Shown here one piece after another: positions 1-11,407 of a stretch of DNA of 25,000 nucleotides. The position numbers were made by a program, and so were the translations under genes. Location: contig NW_004754894.1 in NCBI RefSeq assembly GCF_000188695.1, positions 86,171 to 111,170 of the forward strand, read 5' to 3'. How positions within the stretch are numbered: position 1 is the first letter of the stretch; each line of letters starts with the position of its first letter. The notes beneath the pieces are model-generated. The model saw only the letters and a program-made list of their open reading frames with translations, ran no database searches and was not told the origin of the DNA. This stretch comes from Salpingoeca rosetta. Its lineage: Eukaryota; Opisthokonta; Choanoflagellata; Craspedida; Salpingoecidae.

Positions 1-2039
1 CGGTCCATTCGCAAGCTCTTCTCCAAGCGCCGCAGCACGGCCACTGATGACTCATCCAGCACCGCCACGTCCCCGGCATCCTCAGCGCCGCCGTCGCCAG
101 CTGCGAAAACGAAGCGTGGGCCCTCACCACCCTCATCTGCTACGCCGCCGCCGCCACCACCTCCAATGCCACCAGCGCCGTCTGTTGCTGGCAGCGACGC
201 CAGCGACCAAACGAGCAGCGCGTCCGACAGCAGCATGACAACGCAGACAACGAGCATGACCGCAGGCGATATTGCCGCTGCCGCTGCCGGCATGCTTCGA
301 CGCCGCGAGCAGCAGCAGCAACAACAGCAACGGGCAAACCAGACTGGTGTTGACTCAGTTGTGCGCTTGAAGCAGCAGTCGGCGGCAACAACTGCATCTT
401 CTTCTTCGTCGTCCTTGGCGCCGTCCACAACCGCAGCGGCCCCGCGTGGCGTGATTGAAGACCTCAAGCAGCGCCTGGCCGAGCGCGGGTCAAAGCCTGG
501 CAAGAAGCTGTCGCTCGTTCCACCTGTCGTGACATCGCCGCGCCCGTCCTTGTGCTCGGATGGAACAAGCAACGTGCAGGCTGTTCGCGCCATGTTTGAG
601 CAGCGACAGAAGGAGCACGAACTTCAGCCACTCAAGCCGCCAGCAGCAACGCGTTCGAGCAAGGATTCTGCCACTCCTGCCGATACACCCTCATCACCGT
701 CTGGAGTGGCAACGGCCAAGTCCAGCATCTCTGCGTCGCCTGCAGATGGCAGTGTGGGCGCCAAGGCAACAGCGCGTGCGAGCGAACCTGTTGCGCTGGT
801 GCGCAAGTCAAGCTACGAGCGCATGGTCGACGCGAAGACGCCACGCATGAGTCTCGTGGCAAACCGCCCCTCCATCACCATTGGTCATCCAACGGCAGGA
901 GCATCCTCATCCACAGACACATCAACAGCGGCACAGCCGGCGACAGCAGCCAGCGACCAAATGGCACCGCCACCCACCAACAGCAGCAACACCACCACAA
1001 CGGCAATTGCTGCGGCAAAGCCACCACCTTCGCCATCCAGGGTGACAACCTTCAGCAGTAATCCGCGCACACCTCCGCGGCCTGCGCCCAAGCCATCACG
1101 TGGTTCTGATGCACTTGACCCCCTCGCACAGACACATGACGAGGGTAGCGCCCCACCGGACTCCCCCAGCAAGGTGTGCGGGCGTTTCTATGTGTGTGTG
1201 TGTGTGCGTGCGTGCGTACATGTGTGTGCGTGCGTACATGTGTGTGCGTACATGTGTGTGTGTGTGTACATGTGTGTGTACATGTGTGTGTGCACATGTA
1301 TGTGCGTGTGTGTTCATGTGTGTTCATGTGTGTGTGTGTGTACATGTGTGTGTTGGAGATGTATGGTCTAGTTACTTGCATGCTTGTACTTGTATGTGCG
1401 TGCGTATGCATGTGGAAACCAGTGTCCTCCCTCATCTCATGAACTCACTGTGTACTTGATGTCCTGCTGTTGCATTGCGGTGCAGTGGCGCCGTTTCCTG
1501 AGCCGAAGAAAGGATCGGGGCGGCTCAGATAGCAGCAGCAACAGCAGTGGCAGTGGCGAGAAGGACGTGGGTGGCCAGAGCAGCGAGCTTGTCCTGCCAC
1601 TCAGGGAGTTGCAAACGACACATCACAGCAAGCTGAAGCGCCTTGGCATCGACCTCGCCTGCAAGGAGCGATACTTGAGCGGTAAGGCGTTGTTTGTTGC
1701 GCATGCTTGTTCATGTGTGCACTGTGTGTGCGCATGGGAGAACGCTTGTATGTCTGGGTTTGAGGTGTTGCTGTTTGTGCGTGCGTGCGTGTGTACGTGT
1801 GATATGTGTGTGTGTGCGTGTACGTGTGATATGTGTGTTTATATGTGTATGTTTATGTGTGCGTGCGTGTGTTGCTGTTGTTGCGGTGCAATGTGTCCTG
1901 TACTCACATGCATGCCATCTTGTTGCTGTGTTTACCAGACGATGTCTTCGTGCAAGTATTCGGATGCACCAAGGTCGAGTTTCAGGCACTACCACTCTGG
2001 CGCCAGCAACAGAAAAAGAAACTCGCCCTCCTCTTCTGA
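1..2039 (+). CDS. Villin-headpiece protein with a long disordered N-terminal region (5' end outside window)
   Basis: Exons are 1-1173 (continuing from the left), 1486-1681 and 1939-2039, with GT-AG introns; phases close to give 489 residues. The last 64 residues are a villin headpiece: PLREL, then [28 protein letters not shown] and a terminal ALLF. In villin-type proteins this domain binds F-actin, and the C-terminal LF is characteristic. The preceding region of about 420 residues is low-complexity Ser/Ala/Thr/Pro/Gln. It holds a seven-proline run near residues 48-54 (profilin/SH3-type ligand), a PPRPAPKP stretch, short charged helical pieces ([22 protein letters not shown]) and a basic [11 protein letters not shown] at the start of exon 2. 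No gelsolin repeats are visible in the window, so it may be a villin, supervillin, dematin-like or lineage-specific headpiece protein; the N-terminus would decide. Headpiece call is strong; the gene name is not assigned. Confidence 0.88.
1174..1485 (+). repeat. TG-rich intron of the headpiece gene
   Basis: This intron runs from AAG|GTGTGC to TTGCGGTGCAG. About 1192-1352 is an imperfect (TG)n tract broken by GTACATG and GCGTGCGT units. It is open in several frames, which creates long artificial Cys/Val/His reading frames on both strands. The repeat starts close behind the donor and lies in TG orientation on the sense strand. Confidence 0.8.
1682..1938 (+). repeat. TG-rich last intron of the headpiece gene
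   Basis: The donor is G|GTAAGG at 1682 and the acceptor TGTTTACCAG ends at 1938. An imperfect TG/TGCG tract with repeated ACGTGTGATATGTG blocks occupies about 1769-1875. The splice splits the Asp codon in the headpiece motif YLSDD, which supports the boundary. Confidence 0.8.
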
Positions 2040-3416
2040 GCTGCAACGGCAGTGATTGCCAACCCCCCTCCCCCAAAACACAACAGCCCATGCGTACCCC
2101 CCCCCCCTCCCCAATGCGCCTTTTCATCTTCCATCTTGTTCAAAACTGGCGCATGCCATTCTCCTTTCCCCCTTGTTTCAAGTTGACTGCTTTTGTGGCG
2201 GCGGCTGCTAGGTTGTATCTCTCTTGTTTGCGTTTATGTGCTTGCTTCTTGCCTGTGTGTGTGTGTGTGTATGTTCTATGTTTTGTACTTTGCACCTCGG
2301 CTTGTTGTGGTGTTGTGGACCTTGGTTCAAGACAGAGAAACAATGGAAACACAAACCTCGTGATGAAGAGTTAGTTGGTGTGCTTCTTGTGTGAGAACGA
2401 TTGTGCTTTCCACGCTCTTGCAGCAGTGGTGATGGGTTGGTTGTTGTATTGAGGGGAGAAAAAGCTGAAGCAGTGCATGGAATGAAGCGAAGACAAGAAG
2501 AACGTGAGACAACTGAATACGTTGCTTCCCGTGCGCGCGCACATACACACACACACACACACGCACGCACGCGTACGGATGGGACAAACAACCACCAGCT
2601 ACGACAACAACGCGTCCAAAACGCACATCAACAACACACGTACACAAACATGTGAGCAATAAACAACGCGTAAGGGTCAGTCAAAGAGAACAAGGGCTGG
2701 ACAAGAGAACATGCAGCAAGCGCAGCAGAGCAGCAGCAAGGGCTCAAAGCCGCACACGCCACATGTCAGATGAAGAAGCACAAAGGCGGAAGAAGAGAAG
2801 GTTGAGAGGAATAGAGAGAATATAGTGAGGGGCGGGGCGGGGCAAGAAGGAAGGCATCGCGGGGGAAGAGGAGGAGGACAGAAGCAACCAATCAACCGAC
2901 AAAACAAACACACGAACAAGCCAACAACAAACCGCAACGTGAAGGGGCATGGGCCAGCACACGCCGACACACAATGCCAACACCAACACTTTCAATTACA
3001 CACCACCAAAGCAAAGGGAACACCCAACGTACATGTGCCACCCCTGGCTCCTCTTGTCTCCGCAATATCCACAACAGGGTCAGCGCGCACTGGAGTTGGC
3101 AAGCGATCAGCCCCGACAAAAACAAGGAGAGCATGGACTGAAGGGAGAACGTGGGGAGACAGGTGTAGTCGGTGCAATGCACATTCACCAACAGAAAAGA
3201 ACAAACCTCATGATGCCAGATGCATAAGAGAGCGCGAGAAACACAGAAGCAGCACAGGTGTTGTTGTTGTTGTTGTTCGTGGGGGTCGAGGAAATGATGC
3301 TGCAAACGAAACAGAAAAAAAAAGGCGGAGGGCGAGAAACGAAACGGGTACACGAAGGTAGACTTGGCCTGTCAACAGCGGCACGACTGGCAGTAGTTTA
3401 CAGCTGCATGCCTCCT
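2040..3416. other. Non-coding spacer between convergent genes
   Basis: This stretch lies between the headpiece stop and the SIN3 stop. It holds a C-rich run near 2095-2110, a (CA)n/(CACG)n tract at about 2541-2573, A/G-rich sequence at 2760-2890, and a short (TTG)n run near 3258-3276. Reading frames here have biased composition and no recognisable domain. It should contain the 3' UTRs of both genes. Confidence 0.6.
2658..2663 (+). terminator. Possible polyadenylation hexamer AATAAA
   Basis: A canonical AATAAA lies about 620 nt after the headpiece stop codon and is the only clear hexamer I see in this sense spacer. It would imply a rather long 3' UTR; a variant signal closer to the stop is possible. 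Confidence 0.3.
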
Positions 3417-4934
3417 TCAAGCGGTGGTCGTGGCAGGTGGGCTGGCAGAAGTGGTCGTCTTCTGCGACTCCTCTGCCTTGGGCTCCTCGGCCTTGGTATC
3501 AGTGGCTGTACCCTGTGTTGTTTCAGCAGTCGACGAGGCCGGCTGCTTCGCGCTCTCCTCTGCTGACGAGCCTGTTGTCGATCATGCCAAAACACCACAC
3601 GGGGACAGCCATGTGAGTAAGCCGCTGCCCAGGAGACGATAAGCACAGATGTGCACGTTTCTGTGTTCACGGATACGTTTACATTCACACGCACATTCAC
3701 ACGCGCACGCACACGCGCACGCGCACGCACACTCACGCTCACGCTCACACGCACGCGCACGCTCACGCACACATGTACAAGGCAACCCACCCTTGGACGT
3801 TGTCGTATCTGTCTTGTCTGTTGAGTTGGCGGACGTGCACATGCGCACAGTCACGCCATTCACCGTCTTGGTGGAGAACATGTGTGTGCCTACAATCGAT
3901 CAACCAATCAACCACGTTCAACACATGGTGGTGCATGCGTCGTGAGAAACCACAAACACAGCATCGCGGAAAATTGCGAAAAGCAATCGTCTCGTGGCGA
4001 GCAACGCCCAAGGCATCACAATGAGCCGTGGAGTCAGCACCCGTGCATGCCACCACCACCACGACCGCCACCACCACCTTGCGTTTCCAACCAACCGTGA
4101 GGCCCAAGGAAGAGCTTGTCATCTGGAGCCCGCTGCTCGGGCTTGAGGGCGCGGTCAATCTGGCGGTGGAACGCAGCAGAGGCCGCCACGTGCTTCTTGT
4201 CAGACCACGACCGGTTGGTACCAGGGCGCGCAAACACATCCCAGCCCTGGGTGACGGGTGGGAGTGGGGTGAAGTGGGATGACACGGGCGTCAGAGCAAG
4301 GTAGCACAGCAACTTCACGTGAGTACGGCCATGAAGGCGAGGCGCAAAAACAGTCAATGGGCGTCACACGCACACACGCACACGCCTACACAGACAGGCA
4401 TGCACGCAAAGCCTCGCATCACATCACAAGACATGCACACACAAACACGCGGCATTGCGGAAGGTCACGCACGTTTGGAGCCATGCGCAGGCGGTAGTCG
4501 CCCAGGAGGAACCTGGCGTTCAGGCGATCAACATAGAGGCACCCGTCCATGGCCGTCTCGTGTGGAACACCGGCCTGGTTGTATGACCTGCAGCACAGTT
4601 TGTTCGTTCGCCCTCGTGAGCATCTTCTACAACAGCACTGGAGCAACGAATACATACACTTGTGGTGGTGGGTAATCGCGTGTCTGCCGCGTGTCTTGTG
4701 CCGTACGTGTTGCAAAACTCGTGCGTATCTCACCTTGTGAGGAATGGCGGGGCCTTGCCCTGGTCAAGAAGGTCGCTATCGACCGAGTCGTACTTCACAT
4801 ACTTTTCAACATACTTGGCCCACTCGCTCTGCAGCCGTAAACATGGAAAGAGTGAACAAACGAAGAAAAAAAAAACAAGCATGAGAACTTGAGGCAAAGG
4901 GCATGAAGCAGTATGACACTCGCAAGCATGCACG

Positions 4935-4985
<51 letters not shown>

Positions 4986-5958
4986 GCGCATCAAAACATA
5001 CCGTCTTGTCTGGGATGTCGTCATCACAGGGGACCTTTCCGTCGCCAATGAGCTCGATGGAGAGATGCTCACCCGTGCGCGTGACCTTGTACAGCGCAGC
5101 CCTGTCCTCGAGATGGTCAAGGGCGGCCTTGTGATACGCAGAGCCGATGCCTGCAGACTGGCCGAACCGCTCCTGGTGCAGCCTCAGGAGGTGCAGGCTG
5201 CTGTGGTCCAGGACAACAGAGTACATCTGGTCGTGCAGAGGTGTGTTTGTTTGTGTGCGCGCGCATGTGTGTGTGAGGAATTAACAGATGGAGCAGAGAG
5301 GGTGTGGGCGTGTTGGCAGCCCAAAAAGTACAAACACAAACACGACCACAAAATTACACACACACACACACACACCTGCTTGAAGAGGTAGCCAAAGAGA
5401 CGGTCGATGCTGTAGAGGCGGTGCGCGTGTGTGACGAACATCTTGCGCATGGCCTCCTCGTAGGCAGACTGGTCGGCCGGGCTCGCAATGAGGTCCTTCG
5501 TGCAGGCCATAAACTGCTCAAAGTGCTGGTCCTTCGCCACGTCGCCTGCAGCGTCAATGCCACGAGCCAATCAGAAATGGTCGAGGGCAAGAAAGGGACA
5601 ATGTGAGGGCTGCGGGACGAGTGCAACGAAATCTATGAGGCACACAGAAATGAATCACACAGGTGCAGCAGAAACTATCAACACACACACACACAAGCAC
5701 CAGTTTTATATTTGTTTTGTTTCTCTTGTTGTACGCGACTCACCTTCGAGCTTGACAGCAAGGGCGATGGCGGGGTCGATGTTGGCGAGTTCGCTTGGAG
5801 GCAGCTTGGCGGCTTCCTTGGTGAGTTCACACAGCTCCTTCACGCGCGCAATCCGCTCATACAGCGTCTACAGCACACGCACACGCATCACGTACACAGG
5901 GCGTGAACCGGCAGGACGGTCAATGACGTTGTCATGTGCCAGACACAAGTACACATAT

Positions 5959-5996
<38 letters not shown>

Positions 5997-8944
5997 TTGC
6001 ACATGCACAAACGCTGCCGGACCTCGAAGAGGACAAAGGCGATGGCCCATTTGGTGGAGGTGAAGAAGGATCGCGGTGCCTGGCGGCGGCGCTCCTCCAG
6101 GTCCGGCAGCTGCACCTCAAAAGCAATTCCTGTCGTGGTAATCCCGGCACACCTCGTTTTGAGGGAAGAGGGGAGGGGGATACAATGGCAATGTCCCACA
6201 CGACTACACGCACATGCACACATGTACACACGTACACACACACACATATGCACACATGTACACATGTACACACACAAACACACATTCACCCACTTGCACA
6301 TTCAGCCATGCGCACGACACACATGCAAATGACACACACGCGCACCGTTTGCAGTGGACGTCGTCTTAGCGTCTGGCATGGTCTCCATGTCCTTGCTGTC
6401 TTCCTGTGTGTCCTCCTCCTTGGTGGTGGTGGTGGTCGACGTGTTTGCTGCGTCTGTTGACGTGTCCGCGGCATCAGTCGACGTGTCCGTGGTGGTCGTG
6501 GCACCGCCCTCTGTGGTGGTGGCAGCGGCAGTGGTGGCACTGTCGGAGGTGTCCTGTGATGCATCCATGGCTGTGGTATCTTGGGACGACGACTGCTGGT
6601 CCTGCTGTTGCTGTGGCTGCTCCTGCTGGTCCTGCTGTTGCTGTGGCTGCTCCTGCTGCTCGTGTTCCTCCTCTGCGGGAGCGGCAGCGGGTGCAACAGG
6701 GCACAGCGCAGACACACCCTCCGAGATGTCATCGCCTCTCACAAAGCCAGCCATCGTCTTGAACAGCACCTGTGTGTATGTGTGAGCATGTAAGTGAGTG
6801 TGTGTGTATGTGTGAGTGAGTGTGTTCGTAATATGTGTGTGTGTGTTCGTAATGTGTATGTGTGTGCAGGTTTGGGTGTCGGATAAGGCCTAAGTCTCAG
6901 AGCGGATCAACAAGCGCAAGTGAGGCAGAGTCGGGTTACCAGACGTACAATCATGAGCTGTTTGTCGCAGGCCTTCTCGGCGTGCTTGTTCATGGCCGCC
7001 TTGAACAGCTCCAAAAATGCATCCATGGCATTTGTCTGGCAGGCAACAAGTCGCAAGGCATGTTTGTTGTGGATCAGGGATACATCAATGAGAGCGTGTG
7101 CGAGGACGAAAGGATGTTTCATCTCAACTCCCTTGCAGACACAAACCAAGCATACACACACGTACACACACGCACACGTACACACACACATGCACGTGAA
7201 CAATCACACACGTGCATTGCCGCTCTGTGTGCACCTTAGGGAGGTCGAAGACACGGCGGGCAAGCGGGGCGTCGCCAGGAGGAGAAGCGCCCTGCTCCTG
7301 CAGACGTGCAAAGTACTGTGCGTTTACATGCAAGCGCACGCATATGCAGCAAGGCGTGAGAACAAGGGCACCAGACTCCAAAGCACATCGTACACCGCTT
7401 GCATATCAAACGCCCAAGACGACAGACAAAACTAGAACGAAGCAAGAGGCCGACAGCACAGCGCGCGAACGATGCAGGACACGCACACACACACACACAG
7501 CGGGTGCAAACTCACCGCAGCGCGAGCCTCGGCCTGCTCCTTGAAGCCTTGGCGAATGGCCTTTGGCTTGAGCTCGTTCAAGTCCTTCTTCTTGGACGAG
7601 GGTCCAATTTGGTCGAGCGCACGCAGGTAGTTCTCGTCAAACACAAGCTTCCACTCCCGGTTCCAGGAGAACTGCACCTCCTTCCACTCCTTTTGCTGCT
7701 CACGGTTGACATCCAACAGCAAGGGAGGCGAGCACACAAACACACACACACACATGTGAGCATCGTGCATCGAGCAGCGGGCATGTGCATGACTCCGCAC
7801 CAGGAGGAGGAGGAGGAGGAGGACCAACAGGAAATGCGCAACAAATATGCCGCAATATGCAGCAATACGAAGACGCGCACCTTTTGGGAGAGGCGGGAGA
7901 TGATGATGGGGAGGTTCTTGAGCGGGTTGCTGGCGAGGCCGTTCAGGACCTCTTCCAGGTGCTCGCCGTACAGCCGCTTCAAGCTGCGGTGGTGGATCGC
8001 CTGAGTTGACAAGGAGGAAGGTGGGGGAGGGGGGCACATGGCCACAGACACGTGTTAGCAAAACAGCAGCACAGCGAACACAAGCAAAGAAAAAAAGGGG
8101 GGGGGACAATGAACGAAGAACACAGCTAAGGCGGAGCTCGCCTGTGCGCTCACAGCCACGCAAGCACGCACATGGACCGACATGACGCACGCACGCACAC
8201 ACACACACACGCACGCGCACACACACGCACGCACGCACACCACATACACTCACGTGGCTGTTTGTGCCGAATTGCTTTGTGTCGAGCGTGTACGTCTCGC
8301 CGGCGTTTGTTTTGCTTCTGCACTCTCGGTAGCACGTCTGCAGGGCGTTGATGGTGGACTGGTTCGTTGCCAGCAGCATGTCCAGCTCAAACCGCTCGTC
8401 CTCAGCCTGCAAGGACGCGCATGGCACACACACACACAAGGAAGAGAAGTTAGTGGGTCAACAAGACGTGTGAGCGTGAGCCACTCAGCTCCCGGGCTCG
8501 CAGCTGCTATTGACAAACACAACAGCAGCTCATGCATTACCTTGAAGAGATTGTCCTCGTATTGCGTCTTCTTGCCGGTGACAAACTGGTTGTCCTCGCT
8601 CGTCCACGACGGGAACGACACGTAGCGGTTGTTCAGCGTCTCAAGCACTGGGGGAGTGAAGACAAGTCAGAGAGGTGTGCGGTGGGGTGAGGGGCATGCG
8701 GGGGTGAGAGTGGGCGAGACTGACAGTGTGGGAGTAAGCACTGGTGTGCTGTGCTAACATGAAGCACAAATCTAATGGGAGAATAACTGATGCGTGAAAG
8801 CTCATGTCAGTTTGGCCGACAGCAGCGACTCACGTGATGGGTCCATGTTCTTGCGGCCGCTGCACTGGGCGTGCTGAAACTCGTCGGGCAGGCGGCGGTA
8901 GCTCACCTCAACCTGCAGGCACGTGTTCAGGTCTGCGCAAAGAG

Positions 8945-9043
<99 letters not shown>

Positions 9044-11348
9044 ATCACGTGACGATGGACATCAGACAAAAGATGAGAACAGCCCCATTCACCATGTGAA
9101 GGGCGTGGGTGGTCGTCACGTGGTCAGAGCCACGCCATGGTTTATACTGTCAAGCGAGCACACAACCAGGCACACAGCACACAAGCAATGGCAAGAAGAG
9201 AAAGCACTGCTTCCCTCGCACTCCTCCTCGCCAAAAGATGAACAATTGGACTGACCAATGTCGTGCTGATGCGGGTCAAGGACCTCGCCGTCGTCGCCAA
9301 CGCCAACAAAGCGGCGGAACCAGCGCAGCAGCGATGGGTACTTGTCGAGGAAGTTGGATGCAACCGTGACCAGCTCCTCCCGGCTGATGATGTTGTTGTT
9401 GTACAGGTTGAGGCAGCGCAGAAAGTCGTCATACAGCGGGCGCGGCTGCAGCAGGCGCTTGACCTGAAACGGCGAACACACACATCGAATGTACGCACAC
9501 GAGACAGGCATGTATGAGCGACCAGAGTACACAGATGAGAATGGCAAGAGGAGCAGGATAAGGGGGGGGGGGGCGTGTGGCGCTAACTTAGCAGGCGAAG
9601 CCAGAAAAAGGCCGAGCAAGCCTTGCAGGCAACACAGGCAACATATGCGTGTGCATGTGCATGTTTGCGTGTTCATGGGCGTGCGTACGTTGTCGAAGAA
9701 CTGAAGTTCGTCGGTGAGGACGTAGCTCGAAAGCGGCCTGTTCTCAACGCCTGTCAGCCGCCGTTCCTCCTTTGCACGCTTGGTCGGCTGCGCCTCATCT
9801 GTCTCCGCGGCGCTTGCGGCAGCACGCTGCTGTGTTTGCTTCGGCGCCTCCTGTCATGTACAACACACGGTCAATGACATGATGAGACGGGGAGAGGGGT
9901 TGCAAGGGAGAGAGAAAGGGGTTTCGTGAATGAGCCAAGACATCACAAGGTACAGGGAGCGATCAGCGTGATCGTGGACCACACTCCACGCTAGACACAC
10001 ATTACAAACACATAAGTACACACACACATACATACACACACGTGCGCAGTCTTTGTGTGTTGACGCACCGCCTTTCGCTTCTGCTGCTGGCGAGCGGCCT
10101 CCTGCAGCTGGCGCTCCTTGTACGCCTTGGCTGCCGGGATTGCCTCGGGAAGGAACTGCGAAAACTCCTCAAGCAGGTCAATGTGATTCTCAAACAACTT
10201 GGCGAGCTGCTCGTACACCTCCGAGATGGTCTTCTGCTCCTTCTGATACGTGTCCAGGATCTTGCGGAACGTCTTGTACACCTCAGAGTTTGACTGGAAC
10301 CGTGTCTGTGTTTCAGCACACAGGCACGCACGCAAGGACGTGTCGCAGGAAAGGAGATTGCGTGAGTACAGGCAGGGGGGATGGTCACGGTGCTGGTGAT
10401 GATGGTCATGGTGCTGGTCATGAAAGTGGAGGTACACAGCGACAGCGCAGCAAAGCACATGCACTCTGAAGGATGCAGTGGATCGCAGCAGGAACGACAC
10501 CTTGATCTTGTTGACGTATTGGATGGCGTGGGAGAACTCAAGCTGCTTGCGCGGCTGGCTCACAACAATCTGCTCAGGCTGCGGACGACAGAGGCGAGCG
10601 GAAGATGTGCGCAAGGAAAAAAGGGGCGGTAAAGGTAAGTGGGTGCGTTATGTTTGAACAATGAACAAATGCATGCGCTGCATGCTGGAGTTGGAAGCGC
10701 AGACATGTTCCCCACACATCCACACACATCCACACAGATACACGCACACATGCACACGCACACGCACACACGCACACATGCACACATGCACACGCACATA
10801 CACATACACGCACATGCACACACATGTTCCACACACACACCTGTGATTCATCGGGAATCTCAATCTTGTAGCCTGGTGGGAGGAACGTGTTGAAGCCAAC
10901 AATGAGCTCCGGATGTCCCTCAAACAGCTGGGAGACGTTCTTGATCACGTCAGGCGTGTTGATGCTGCAAACCAGAAGAGAGGGGGGATGAGAAGAGAAG
11001 CAGGCACACACGCGGGGAAATTGGCGAGGGCAAGGCAGAAGGGATAGAGGAGGCAGAAGAGAAAAGTACACAGAGCAAAACATCAAACGTATGGGTGAGA
11101 TCCAACCAAATCAATTGGCACACCCAAACCATCTTCAAAAAGGCGATCAATGCATGTTCACACATCAGCGGGCGCAGCAGCACGAGAGGGTAACATCAGG
11201 GTGCCGCTGTGCACACGTGCGTACTTTTGCGACTTGAAGTCCTTCATGATGTTGAGGAAGGAGTTGTACACGGTTGGCTGCGAGCCAAAGTGCGCCTTCA
11301 CCTGTTTGTTGCGAGAGAAAAGAAGACATGAATACATTATCAATGCGG

Positions 11349-11407
<59 letters not shown>

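Larger units (their letters stand above)
3417..7695 (-). other. SIN3: SIN3 exons 19-30: C-terminal conserved region and tail
   Basis: Exons are 7516-7695, 7235-7315, 6949-7035, 6346-6769, 6023-6129, 5744-5867, 5376-5545, 5002-5226, 4734-4828, 4473-4587, 4078-4246 and 3417-3571. Landmarks: [19 protein letters not shown] (exon 19), KQLMI joining [18 protein letters not shown] (21/22), [18 protein letters not shown] (25), [15 protein letters not shown] (27), [18 protein letters not shown] (28) and SWSDKKHV (29). Exon 22 carries a Gln/Thr/Asp-rich insert of about 120 residues. Exon 30 is a 50-residue acidic Thr/Ser/Ala tail. Least certain are the acceptors of exons 19 and 20, where nearby AGs compete, and the weak donor GTGGTG of exon 29; phase and spacing to animal SIN3 chose them. 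Confidence 0.85.

Noticed and set aside
1052..1459. Long open frames rich in Cys/Val/His/Thr on both strands
   Set aside because: They are translations of the TG/CA intron repeat; the true frame leaves at the AAG|GTGTGC donor and resumes at 1486 in correct phase. The same applies to all similar Cys-Val or His-Thr frames elsewhere.
2825..3361. Plus-strand open frame of about 178 residues, Gly/Arg/Lys/Asn-rich
   Set aside because: Composition follows A/G-rich DNA; no domain, no upstream exon signal, and it lies in a spacer where two 3' UTRs are expected.
4919..4990. CRISPR-like or satellite array among the CA repeats
   Set aside because: There are no unique spacers of constant length; these are simple dinucleotide runs in a eukaryotic intron.
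6949..7131. Longer version of SIN3 exon 21 starting after CTGCAAG at 7132
   Set aside because: In phase, but the acceptor at 7036-7037 has a better pyrimidine tract, and the shorter exon gives the same spacing as animal SIN3 between the QEQ motif and the following helix.
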